Assembly: GCA_017506865.1 (NCBI GenBank)
Contig: JAFCMP010000401.1
Span: 62,001 to 126,000 of the forward strand
Direction of reading: 5' to 3'
From: Tribonema minus
Taxonomy: Eukaryota; Sar; Xanthophyceae; Tribonematales; Tribonemataceae
Length of the DNA stretch: 64,000 nt
Shown here one piece after another: positions 45,028 through 54,077 of the stretch. Every line of letters begins with the position of its first letter. Within the stretch, counting starts at the first letter, position 1. The notes beneath the pieces are model-generated. The model saw only the letters and a list, made by a program, of their open reading frames with translations. It was not told the DNA's origin and did no database searches. A program made the position numbers and the translations under genes.

Positions 45028-47184
45028 TCAAAACCGATCAGGAAATCCTAGCAACACTACATACGACGCTATCAATACCCCCAGCCACAACACTGCGGGC
45101 GTCACTACGATGTAGTACTGCCACTTATGATGCACAGACACCGACGTCATGCCCACGCAGAAGTACGCGGCCAATATGGCCACGATGGCGACGATGAGAA
45201 ACAGAGTCGCAGCGGCCAGCATGACACGCTTCCTATCGCCGCCGCCCCTCTTGATCATCCGGTACGCATTTGCATTGAGCAGGACTGAGGTGAGGCACCA
45301 CGCAATCGAAGTGATCGACCCGTAGAACGACACCTGCGACAGGATCAAGTAGGCTGCGAGCCACCGTTCCGGCGAGTCTCCGTGTGTTTGAAGCGTATCA
45401 GCGCCGACAACTTCAGAAACGTGGTGGACGGGGTCAGCAGGAGTGTTGCCGAGACTGTCGTCCCAGTCTGTGGGATTCGCCAGGGACGAGTACCCCAGCG
45501 TCGCCAGCAGAGCTGCGGTTACGAGGACTGCGTTCAACGTGGAGTCAACATTGCTCGCCAACGACTCGTCGATCCTGTCGAGGCCGTACATCTTTATTTC
45601 GACGTCCCTGTTCGCGCTCAAGCGGGGCACGACACCTAGTTTTCCGCAGTCCCGCAAGCGAAGTTTTGTGATCGGGCACTTGCGTAGGTCCGGCACTAGC
45701 TCAAGCTCCTCGCAGCCCGTCACATCAAGAACCCTAAGCATTCTCAACCTGCTGATGTACGCCGGCAGGCGAGTCAACTTGGCACAGCCGCTGACGTCAA
45801 GCACCATGAGACAGGTACACCCCTCGACTCTTAGGGTTGTCAAGGCTGGCGCATTGCCGGTGCTATCAACGTCAATCCACGACCCCTGGACCTTTTTTGA
45901 GGTCACGTACTCTAAAGTGCGACATCCTCGTAAATCAGCTGTCTTCAGCGACAGTAGGCCACCGAGCTCAAGGTGCGACAGTTTGCTACAGCCACACAGG
46001 CCGAGATCAGTTAACGCCGTCAGATTGCCGAAGGACTTGGGTAGGCTCTCGAGTGACTCGCAACTGGTCAAGACGAGTGAAGTCAACGCTGTCAGGTTGC
46101 CGAAGGACTCGGGCAGCCTCAAGAGTGACTCGCAGGAGCGCAAGTTGAGTGAAGTCAACGCTGTCAGGTTGCCGAATGACTCGGGCAGCCTTACGAGTGA
46201 CACGCAATAGTACAAGCCGAGTGAAGTCAACGCTGTCAGGTTGCCGAATAAGGGCGGCAGGCTGCTGAGCTCCCAGCAACCAGCGAGGCTCAGCGAAGTC
46301 AACGCTGTCAGGTTGCCGAATGACTCTGGCAAGCTGCTCAGCGCCATAGTGGCAAAGGGACGCCCCGACAGATCTAGAGAAGTCAACGCTGTCAGGTTGC
46401 TGAATGACTCTGGCAGACTCACGAGTGACATGCACCCCTGCAAGTCGAGTGAGGTCAACGCTGTCAGGTTGCCGAAGGACTCGGGCAGGCTTGCGAGTGA
46501 CTCGCACCCCCCACAGTTGAGTCTAATCAACGCTGTCAGGTTGCCGAAGGACGCGGGCAGGCTACCGAGTGACTCGCACTTGGACAAGTCGAGCGAAGTC
46601 AACGCTGTCAGGTTGCCGAAGGACTCGGGCAGGCTGCCGAGTGACTTGCACCAGGACAAGTCGAGTGAAGTCAACGCTGTCAGGTTGCCGAAGGACTCGG
46701 GTAGGCTCTCGAGTGACTCGCAATTGGACAAGCCGAGTGAAGTCAACGCTGTCAGGTTGCCGAATAAAGCCGGCAGGGTGGTGAGCTGCTCGCACTGATG
46801 CATCGTCAGCGTAGTCAACGCTTTGAGGTGCCCGAATGACTTGGGTAGGCTCTCGAGTGAACGGCACTGGGACAAGTCGAATGAAGTCAACGATGTCAGG
46901 TTAACCAAAGACTGCGGCAACTCAGTGAGCCTTGGGCATCTGCATTCCAGCTTCGTCAGCTTTGCCAGCTTTCCGATGCAGTCCGGCAGCATGGTGATCG
47001 CATCGCCGTTGACGGTGAGCTCAGTGCGAGCTTCCCATTCCCCACGCCCCTTCGCTTCGCATGTCAACGCGTTTAACGCGTTGACATTATCCTCCGTCAG
47101 GGGTGTGTCTGAGAGGACAGCGATAAGACGTGATATTATCACCTGTGCACACCACTGCGGAGAAGGTAACAACGCACGCAGCAC
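45028..47184 (-). CDS. LRR protein with C-terminal PGG-like membrane domain
   Basis: A 718-aa frame ends in TGA at 45028. After ~60 residues there are about 14 tandem 23-24-residue LRRs of the form LPESFGNLTALTSLDLS-C-SL (res. ~62-400), like those of plant TIR-NBS-LRR proteins, then ~5 degenerate LRRs. The last ~165 residues carry about four membrane helices. The first (AVLVTAALLATLGYSSLANP) resembles the PGG domain usually attached to plant ankyrin proteins. No NB-ARC or TIR is present. The DNA repeats are ~72 bp long and very alike, so copy number probably varies. An AG at 'gtgtgcacag' near codon 14 could be an acceptor, so an upstream exon is possible. It may be a membrane-anchored recognition protein. 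Confidence 0.8.
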   Translation of the reverse strand: MLRALLPSPQWCAQVIISRLIAVLSDTPLTEDNVNALNALTCEAKGRGEWEARTELTVNGDAITMLPDCIGKLAKLTKLECRCPRLTELPQSLVNLTSLTSFDLSQCRSLESLPKSFGHLKALTTLTMHQCEQLTTLPALFGNLTALTSLGLSNCESLESLPESFGNLTALTSLDLSWCKSLGSLPESFGNLTALTSLDLSKCESLGSLPASFGNLTALIRLNCGGCESLASLPESFGNLTALTSLDLQGCMSLVSLPESFSNLTALTSLDLSGRPFATMALSSLPESFGNLTALTSLSLAGCWELSSLPPLFGNLTALTSLGLYYCVSLVRLPESFGNLTALTSLNLRSCESLLRLPESFGNLTALTSLVLTSCESLESLPKSFGNLTALTDLGLCGCSKLSHLELGGLLSLKTADLRGCRTLEYVTSKKVQGSWIDVDSTGNAPALTTLRVEGCTCLMVLDVSGCAKLTRLPAYISRLRMLRVLDVTGCEELELVPDLRKCPITKLRLRDCGKLGVVPRLSANRDVEIKMYGLDRIDESLASNVDSTLNAVLVTAALLATLGYSSLANPTDWDDSLGNTPADPVHHVSEVVGADTLQTHGDSPERWLAAYLILSQVSFYGSITSIAWCLTSVLLNANAYRMIKRGGGDRKRVMLAAATLFLIVAIVAILAAYFCVGMTSVSVHHKWQYYIVVTPAVLWLGVLIASYVVLLGFPDRF

Positions 47185-47367
47185 TCATATTGCGCCGTGA
47201 GAGAACAGACAGCGCGCTGCACTGTATAACAAAGCACCGACGGCTGAATGCTGCTGTTACATGGAGTGGCGATGCTGCTAAATGAATTGATCTGTGAGAT
47301 TAGATTTGGACTGCGCTCTCTGCGTACCTGCAGCTGCAGCTGGCTGCAGAGCTGCCATGGGTGACCT

Positions 47368-47413
47368 TCTGCTGCGCTGCTGCTGCGCTGCTGCTGCGCT
47401 GCTGCTGCGCTGC
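47368..47413 (+). repeat. 12-bp microsatellite CTGCTGCTGCGC
   Basis: Nearly four copies of ctgctgctgcgc lie in tandem upstream of the LRR gene. Confidence 0.85.
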
Positions 47414-47654
47414 AAATTCCTGCCTCCGGAAATGCGGAATGTGCAGGAATGTCACTGCTGTCCCTCTGCACAGCTGTGCTGCACTGCTGCAGCTGCTTCT
47501 GACCTCCCGTTGTCTGCTGCTCGCACCGCTGCTCGCTGGCTGCTCCTGCTTGTGGGCACTGCCCACCTGCTCAGCCAGAGGGGGTGTTTGCCACCTGCGC
47601 CATTAGAGGTGGGGATGTGGTCACAATGTACAAACTTAAAAACTCCACTGTAAT

Positions 47655-48035
47655 GTTCAAATATGCTTATTTTCAAGATATATACCCCTTGGGGGTGAGT
47701 AACCATGTAGGGGAGACTTGGTCATCACCATTCACCCTACTGCTTCATGATGGTGGATGGTGTTTGCGTAATTTACAATTATCTGCTAAGCGTCATACCT
47801 GCCTGATTTTGGGTCAGCCGCTGTGAAAAATATTTCTGGCAGTACCGGATTCCAAAGTACAAACTTCAAACTTCCGATGAGCAAGTTCAAATATATACCC
47901 TTTAAGTTGAGTAACCATGTAGGGGAGGCTTGAACCTCCGATAGCCACCACTTATCCTACCAGTTTATCCTACTTGTGTAAACTACCGAGGGTCGTACCT
48001 GCCAGATTGAGTCAGCTGCTGTGATTCTGGCAGTG
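47655..48035 (+). repeat. Diverged satellite copies
   Basis: Two partial monomers are present: gtaaccatgtaggggagact...caccctac (47698-47740) and gtaaccatgtaggggaggct...tatcctac (47908-47959). Between them lies gggtcagccgctgtgaaaaa with ttctggcagtaccggatt. The first lacks the inner hairpin but keeps the outer GTAGGG/CCCTAC. In the second the closing arm is CCTAC, still pairing with GTAGG. Confidence 0.8.
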
Positions 48036-48174
48036 ACTGCTCTGAGTCCCCCAGCTCCCTCAGCAACTGTGCTGATGGACGTGAGCCGTGTAGCGCTGAG
48101 GTAGTGCCCTGCAAGGGGTTCAAGCACATACACGTGGCATCGAATAAGTATTTATGGTGAACAGACGACCAACC

Positions 48175-48720
48175 GGCACCTGAGTGAAGCAGCCAGTGCA
48201 CGAGCAAAATGGAAAGCGCCGGGTGCTGCTGTTGCGGAAGAGTGAGCCGTTTGCGGTCGGCGCTATGATGAAAAGCTTTGTGGCGTGAAACAGTTGTACG
48301 ATTTGATGGGCACACCTCATGACATCGCACAGCAGCAAGCAGTGCACGAGCTTGATGAGATGCGGCAGCGGGGTGAGCTGCTGACTGTCGACGACGTCAC
48401 GAGGCAACAGCGCGGGGACGCCGTGAATACAGCGGAAATTATGTGCGACGCCGGTGCGCTCGTCACTGCGGCAACTGCTGCCTGAGTGCGGGAGGAGCGT
48501 GAGGTGGCATTTAACATTTGTATGAGTTGATGAGACACCTCATGTCATCACACAGCAGCAAGCAGTGCACGAGCTCAATGAGATGCGGCAGAGGGTGAGC
48601 TGCTGACTGCAACAGCGCGGGGACGCCGCGAACACAGCGGAAATTGTGTGCGACGCCGGTGCGCTCGTCACTGCGGCAACTGCTGCCTGAGTGCGGGAGG
48701 AGCGTGAGGTGGCATATGTA
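48175..48720 (+). repeat. Duplicated ORF-containing segment
   Basis: A segment with cacagcagcaagcagtgcac, gatgcggcag, cagcgcggggacgccg and gtgcgacgccggtgcgctcg occurs at ~48320-48515 and again at ~48550-48715 (the second with a ~20-bp deletion). The first encodes a 66-aa frame (MKQLYDLMGTPHDIAQQQ..., stop TGA 48485). A third, diverged version lies inside the ORF at 48941-49654. Confidence 0.7.
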
Positions 48721-48940
48721 GCATAGAGGGAGTCAGCGAGGAAGAAACGTGCGAAAGGTTAGCACGCTGCAACGAAGACCCGCAATGTCTTCAAGTAGGG
48801 TGAATGAAAGCCTGCCACCCTTGCTCGCAATAGTGCCCACGAGGGGGGTACAAGGTAGCAGATCATGTGTTAATTTTGAGAGCAGTTGAAGCAAAATGTG
48901 GACCGTGCAACTCTGCTGTTAACTTTGTCAAACAGAGCAC

Positions 48941-49654
48941 GTGCTGCCCTGCCTGCAAGTGCAAGACGTTCAAGGACGTGACGTGGCGTTGAGAGAGAGA
49001 TTCAAAGATTCGGGTACATATTTGTTGACCTCAGAGGTCCCGTCAAAATATTATGTCAAGCATCCAAGGTTGTTGCACAGTCGCAACCACCCGCAGAACA
49101 CGTCATCCACAATAAGAGTGGATGGTAGGCGCTCTATAAAGTATAAAGCTTCAAATAACTGCGACCATACAAACACGGGCAGCGTCAGCATGAAGGGCCC
49201 CCAGAAGTCCACTCAAGGGGTTCCTCATAAGACTCAGATGCTCATACAGCCAAGGAAACCGGGCATGATACTGCCAAAGACCAAGCCTATGACTGTTGAC
49301 GCCATGCTACAACAGACTATAGCATGGAACAACTTAATTATGATTAACATCATGGCCCACATCAATAGCACCGGCACCGGAGTGACGCAGGCAGTGCAGG
49401 AGCAAAATGGGAAGAGCCGGGCGCTGTTGCTGCCAAGGCGTGAGCCACTTCTGGTGGACGCTGTGATGGCAGTTGCCGGCGAGGGGCAGAGTGCCAAAGA
49501 GGCGCGGAATATTTGTATGATGAGCACACCTCATGACGTCACACAACAGCAAACAGTGCACGAGCTCGGTGAGAAGCGTCAGCAGCCTCTGCTTGAACAG
49601 TCCACAAAGCACACAACGCTTCTACCGCCGGGTCCTAGTGACAGACTTCTTTGA
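48941..49654 (+). CDS. Hypothetical ORF, 237 aa
   Basis: A single open frame reads MLPCLQVQDVQGRD... and ends in TGA. The C-terminal third (VQEQNGKSRALLLPRREP, MSTPHDVTQQQTVHELGEK) is a paralogue of the duplicated segment at 48175-48720. No known domain is recognised. The repetition of the same peptide three times in 1.3 kb suggests it was once coding, but this copy could be a relic. Confidence 0.35.
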   Translation: MLPCLQVQDVQGRDVALRERFKDSGTYLLTSEVPSKYYVKHPRLLHSRNHPQNTSSTIRVDGRRSIKYKASNNCDHTNTGSVSMKGPQKSTQGVPHKTQMLIQPRKPGMILPKTKPMTVDAMLQQTIAWNNLIMINIMAHINSTGTGVTQAVQEQNGKSRALLLPRREPLLVDAVMAVAGEGQSAKEARNICMMSTPHDVTQQQTVHELGEKRQQPLLEQSTKHTTLLPPGPSDRLL

Positions 49655-49954
49655 GGGGACAGGCGGTGCTGCACAGCAGATAAATTGAGGTACAAGTACA
49701 CGATTTGTGTTTGTATCTTGCAAGTGTGCATTGTACTGCTCTTAATTCTTGCTGCTTGTGTGCAGCACACTTTGCATTGAATGACATGACTTGCATGACC
49801 AGTAACAGTTTGCCGTTCCATGCTCAGCATTTGGCACATGCACAGTGTTGAACACCCTAGTCAAATGCGATGTGTTTGTAAGTGGCACGCAAACTTCCGC
49901 CCTCATTTCTCAATTAGCAAACAACGTACGCCAAGGTGCATGACAATCTGCATA

Positions 49955-50125
49955 TACCTGCACATGTACCAGCATATACCTGCACACGTACCTGCATATA
50001 CCTGCACGCGTACCTGCGACAACCTGTAAGCGTACCTGCAAGGACATGTACACGTACCTGCGACAACCTGTAAGCGTACCTGCGACAACCTGTAAGCGTA
50101 CCTGCAAGGACATGTAAACGTACCT
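49955..50125 (+). repeat. ACCTGC-containing ~19-bp minisatellite
   Basis: ACCTGC recurs about every 18-20 bp on the plus strand, alternating with acctgcgacaacctgtaagc and acctgcaaggacatgta units. It lies at the inner edge of the right subterminal region. Confidence 0.85.
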
Positions 50126-50464
50126 GCGATCGCTCGGCTAGCCTGCCCTGATGATGGCCGAGTGCTGCTCCTATCGTGATATAATATACAGTCACAACGT
50201 TGCCTGTCATTAGCGTTTGAAGCATTTGAAGTAGTCTCACCTGCACGTGTTCACCGTGTCCTGCAACAGCGGTCACTGCCCTCGTAATCTCTCGCCCTGC
50301 AATCTACGCCAGCCTGCTCCTCCCAGTGAATTTTCGCCGTCGTCCTCTCTACCTGCAAGCAACGTACGCCAAGCTGCATGACAACCTGCACACGTACCTG
50401 CAAATACCTGCACCATACCTGCGGCAATCTGTATCTTACATGCGATAACTGCAGCAACCTGCAC

Positions 50465-51430
50465 ATCTCCCAGTGAAATGCCCTCGTTCAGAGAGCCTGC
50501 TCGCGTGCTGCAGCAACCTGCCCGCAAACTTGCGGCAACCTGCGCGCTCCTAGTGATGATTCGCCTCAATAACCGCGACCTGCATGCAACCTAGCAGCAG
50601 CCTGCGCGCTCCTAGTGAAGGTTTCGCCTCGATAACCGTAACTTGCCGACAAGCTTGCAGCAACCTGCGCGCTCCTAGTGAAGTTTTCGCCTCGATAACC
50701 GCGACCTGCAGGCAAGCTCGTATCAACCTGCGCGCTCCTCGTGAAGTTTTCGCCTCGATAACCGTAACTTGCCGACAAGCTTGCAGCAACTTGAGCGCTC
50801 CTAGTGAAGGTATCGCCTCGATAACCGTTACCTGCAGGCCAGCTCGCAGCGACTTGCGCGCTCCTAGTGAAGTTTTCGCCTCGATAACCGTAACTTGCCG
50901 ACAAGATTGCGCGCTCCTAGTGAAGTTTTCACCTCGATAACTGCAACCCGCCAGCAAGCGTGCGGCAACCTGCGCGCTCCTAGTGATTATTCGCCTCGAT
51001 AACCGCTACCTGCAGGCAAGCTTGCAGCAACCTGCGCGCTCCCAGTGAAGTTTTCGCCTCGATAACCGCAACCTACCGGCAACCTGCAGCAACCTGATTT
51101 GAAGTACCTCACATAGTAAGTCTCGCAAGTCTCACCTTCTTTAGCAGCGGTTGTCCTATCCTGCAACAGCGGTCGGCGCCCGTGATCTCTCGTCCTCCTC
51201 TAGCCAACCTCACCAACCCCACGTCGCTGACCTGCGCGCTCATTGTAAACTCGCCCTCGTCTGGCATAAGGAAAATATATAACCTGACACCGGGGGAATA
51301 TACATCACCGGGGAAATACCCCTGCAATGGTTGTTCGCCCAGTCAGCCCGTACCTGCAGTGTACCTGCGCCAGCCTGCGCCTCCCTAGTGAAATTTCACC
51401 CTGCTCAGCCTCTACCTGCTCACTACCTGC
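50465..51430 (+). repeat. Right subterminal tandem array, 62-63-bp unit, ~10 copies
   Basis: CTCCTAGTG (or a close variant) recurs at 50547, 50609, 50672, 50735, 50798, 50861, 50914, 50977 and 51039, mostly 62-63 bp apart, with outliers at ~50467 and ~51387. Each unit has TTTTCGCCTCGATAACCG and CAACCTGC. The CCTAGTG...TTCGC.TCGA...CAAC order and the period match the left array (12022-12440) in the same orientation. Confidence 0.9.
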
Positions 51431-51685
51431 AAGCAGTCATCGCAGGTAGCAACAGGTACGCCTACCTGCAGCTCACGTCGGTTGAAGTGCAGAAACTAGC
51501 CGGGGTATAATGACCTGCGTCAACATGTCCTAACAAGTACGGGCCAATCAGAAAGCGATTTTGCCACCCCCACCAATGAACGGTTCGTCTTTATTCGAGG
51601 GTCACCAATGACGTGCCTGCCTCTTCATCCCAACAGGTTGCCTGCACCTGCAGGGTGCCTGTAAAGGCCCCTAGTTATATGCCCT

Positions 51686-52514
51686 GCGTCACCCTCAGCA
51701 TTGGGACCGGCTACTGTTCGCGCACTCCCTCGCCGCCAACACCGCGTACCGCCGCTCGGTCTTTGAGTCGCCATTCTTCCTCCACATGGGCTTTCACCCG
51801 CGTCTTCCCATCGACATCATCTTGGGCGAGCCCGCGCCGCCTACTTCCAGCGACTACCGCCGCGAGCTTCAGTCAACACTTCAGGAGGCATACGAGCTGC
51901 TACGCCGCAACAGCAAGGCCCTACAATGCGGCCTTGACGCTGACGCCGCCGCGCTCGACATACCTACCTACTCAGTTGGCGACCGCGTCTGGGTGGCCGC
52001 CGTACCGGACCCCAAGATCGCCGTTGCACCCAAGCTTCAGTCGGACTGGGCAGGCCCTTTTGAGGTGCTACGCGTCATCAACCCCGTATGTGTTGAAGTA
52101 CGCATGTCTGCCAACGCTACCACCGGCACGCGCTTCCACATTGCGCACATCCGCCGCTACGTTGACGGCGAGCGCCCATCGCCGCTCACGGAGAGCGACT
52201 TTGTCTACATGGGCCGCCCCCTACTCACGGTTCACGCGCCACGCGCGCCTGGCCGCACCGACGGCGCCGACGCCGACGTCGCCCGTACGTTGGACCCGTC
52301 TGTCGCCGTCGAGGCCATCGTGGCGCGCAAACCTGGGCGTGGACGTGCCGCCGACGGCAACCAAGTCTACCAAGTCCGCTACTTCGGCGACCTCAGCGGC
52401 ACTGACTGGCTCAGCCGTCGTCACCTCATCAACCGTGGCCTTCACGACATGGTCACCGCGTTCGACACGCGTTTCGCGCTTCCCGAGCCCATCAACCTCG
52501 GCACCCGCGCCTGA
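51686..52514 (+). CDS. pol: Retrotransposon pol, right part (integrase C-terminus and chromodomain-like tail)
   Basis: In frame with the left part once the insertion is removed, the sequence reads RHPQHWDRLLFAHSLAAN, then SPFFLHMGFHPRLPID (the usual gypsy integrase SPF...GF.P block). A basic linker, YSVGDRVWVA and the GPF module (DWAGPFEVLRVI) follow, then IAHIRRYV. The last ~60 residues (VEAIVARKPG, YQVRYFGDLSGTDWLSRRHL) look like a chromodomain, which in chromoviruses steers integration to particular chromatin. The stop is TGA at 52512-52514. Standing alone it lacks a start and is not expressed as a separate protein. Confidence 0.88.
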
Positions 52515-52649
52515 GCCAAGAACTTCAAGAGGCGTTGGAGGGGGGCGTCGCCGCGCACGCGCTAAGTACATGCCGCACTCCGCCGCATGTCTGTTGTTTT
52601 GCACTCCATGTGCAATGTAGTGTGTCGCGCGCCGCGCGCGCGCGCGTTT

Positions 52650-52770
52650 CATACAGCTTGGCTGTTCAATGTTAGCAGCATCGCCGCCCTATTGGCCGCT
52701 TTGCGTACATGCAGCTTTTGCTGTTAGGTGTCAGCAGCATCGCCGCCCTATTGGCCGCTTTGCAATGTGG
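52650..52770 (+). repeat. 58-bp tandem duplication in retrotransposon 3' UTR
   Basis: gcagcatcgccgccctattg followed by gccgctttgc occurs twice, separated by a cagctt-gctgtt segment. Confidence 0.8.
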
Positions 52771-52861
52771 TGCTATTGTGACACCGTTTGAGTAACTATA
52801 AGGGAGGGGGGAGCATATTCTTGTGATGCACCACGTTCACACTAGTGTTATCACTGGTACA

Positions 52862-52873
52862 TCAAGGGGGGTA
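52862..52873 (+). promoter_or_regulatory. Polypurine tract
   Basis: tcaaggggggta immediately precedes the 3' LTR. This is the expected primer site for plus-strand DNA synthesis. Confidence 0.7.
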
Positions 52874-53296
52874 TGTGGGAATCTGCCCCTTTATCCGCCC
52901 CACAACTTCACCTTTCAACTTCCGTAACTGCCATCTACCGTTGGCCAGTTGCCCACCACGAGGCCCACTACTTTGGCACCCTTGGTGTAGTGTAACTGCC
53001 ACTTATGATTGGTTAGTTGTCTCCCAATCAGGCCCACCACTCTGGCCCTGGGTGTGCCCACACTGGCTCTCTAAGTTGCCAACTGCTTGCAGCAGCTCTC
53101 CTCTGCTCCCTTGCAATGCAATCACTCTTAACCTGCAACACGACAGTGTCAGACTTTGCAACCCTGCCCTGCCTTGCCAACCTGGAGTCAACAAGTGGCC
53201 TGCTGTTTTTCGCCTACAGCTAAGTGTGGGCTGACCTACAACTGGTCTGGCCATCACACACTCTGTGTTTTGGGGCTTAAAACAGCCTACCCCACA
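52874..53296 (+). repeat. 3' LTR (423 bp)
   Basis: It matches the 5' LTR in length and, by eye, in every base, and is followed by the AAAC duplication at 53297-53300. Confidence 0.95.
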
Positions 53297-53300
53297 AAAC

Positions 53301-54065
53301 TCATTTAAAAAAGCTTGCAACGGGCTTGCACACAAACACTATGCCGTTCAGCCGCCATCTGTGACTTGAGGACACCCTGCAGTGAAAGCCAATGCCAGCG
53401 AGCGCTTTGGCTCAAGCGCACATTTGAGGATTGAAGGTCGCGCGGAATCACAAATATCGGCCATGCCATGCCGTGGCGTTTTATGATATTGCAATTCCAG
53501 TCTTCGCACCACCACTGCTGTGGCAGCCAAAGTTGACGCACCATCTGCCACCATCGAAGCAAAGAAAACGTATCATCGCCCTCCAGCCGTGGTCTCAAGG
53601 CGCACATCAGCGAGATGAGTACCATCAGATCAGGGTCTGGGGGATTGCTGCAAGACATCAACAAGCTTCCACAAAAAGCATCAACCGCCAACTTGTAGGT
53701 GAACCTCAGAAATGTTCAATGTCACACATACATTCTGTGTGTGCAAGGGCTGGCGTGAGCGCTCTGTCCTACCCCACGCCCCAGAACTGCAGCTTGTGTG
53801 TCCACATGGGACTGTTGCAATGACTTGTGGCGCTCCACACCCATGCCAACAGTGACCGAGGTCTCAAAGAGAAATAGCGGGGGCAGACTGCTGCAGTGGC
53901 AGAGGAAGGCAGGTCGGCGGCTCATTGCTAGCAATCATGCATCATTTGTCCTTACTCCCAGCTGAAAGCATCAGGAACTCAATGACGGCGCATGCACAAG
54001 CATACAAGCTGCATGCGCGACATACATGGTCACTAGGTTCACACCCTTCCAGTGGAAGTACATCA
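53301..54065. other. Host flank, no gene recognised
   Basis: Frames on both strands are open for up to 130 codons, without domain or splice support. Confidence 0.3.
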
Positions 54066-54077
54066 AGTACATCACTA

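Larger units (their letters stand above)
11919..51685. mobile_element. 39.8-kb insertion within gypsy integrase: candidate giant mobile element
   Basis: Pol is open to 11918 and resumes in the correct phase at 51686. Removing exactly 39,767 bp restores one uninterrupted integrase frame. A dinucleotide CT occurs at both borders (11917-11918 and 51684-51685), so a 2-bp target duplication is possible. The left end starts TCGGGCCGCTATCCC and the right end finishes CCCTAGTTATATGCC. I see no long terminal inverted repeat, but CCCTAGT lies near both ends in direct orientation, and related 62-63-bp arrays sit just inside both ends. Contents: recombinase-like gene, two zinc-binding/nuclease-like genes, an IS4 transposase, a Fanzor, cellular-type cargo genes and satellites. 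Exons here look less GC-rich than those of the host flanks. Confidence 0.75.
3504..53296 (+). mobile_element. Ty3/gypsy chromovirus-type LTR retrotransposon, split by a 40-kb insertion
   Basis: The two LTRs, the flanking AAAC duplication (3500-3503 and 53297-53300), the gag-pol domain order PR-RT-RH-(DNMT)-IN and the chromodomain-like tail define one element of about 10 kb without its insertion. Left part: 3504-11918. Right part: 51686-53296. Because the LTRs are identical by eye, the element is young, and the 11919-51685 insertion must be younger still. Domain order and the integrase-linked chromodomain-like segment place it with Ty3/gypsy chromoviruses. The methyltransferase makes it unusual. 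Confidence 0.93.

Noticed and set aside
11919-51685. Helitron as the origin of the 40-kb insertion
   Set aside because: The left end begins TC, but there is no CTRR end with hairpin, the insertion is not between A and T, and no Rep/helicase gene is seen.
54026-54077. ATG at 54026 as the genuine start of the endonuclease protein
   Set aside because: It precedes the LINE target duplication, so it belongs to flanking DNA. The LINE frame merely happens to be open into it.
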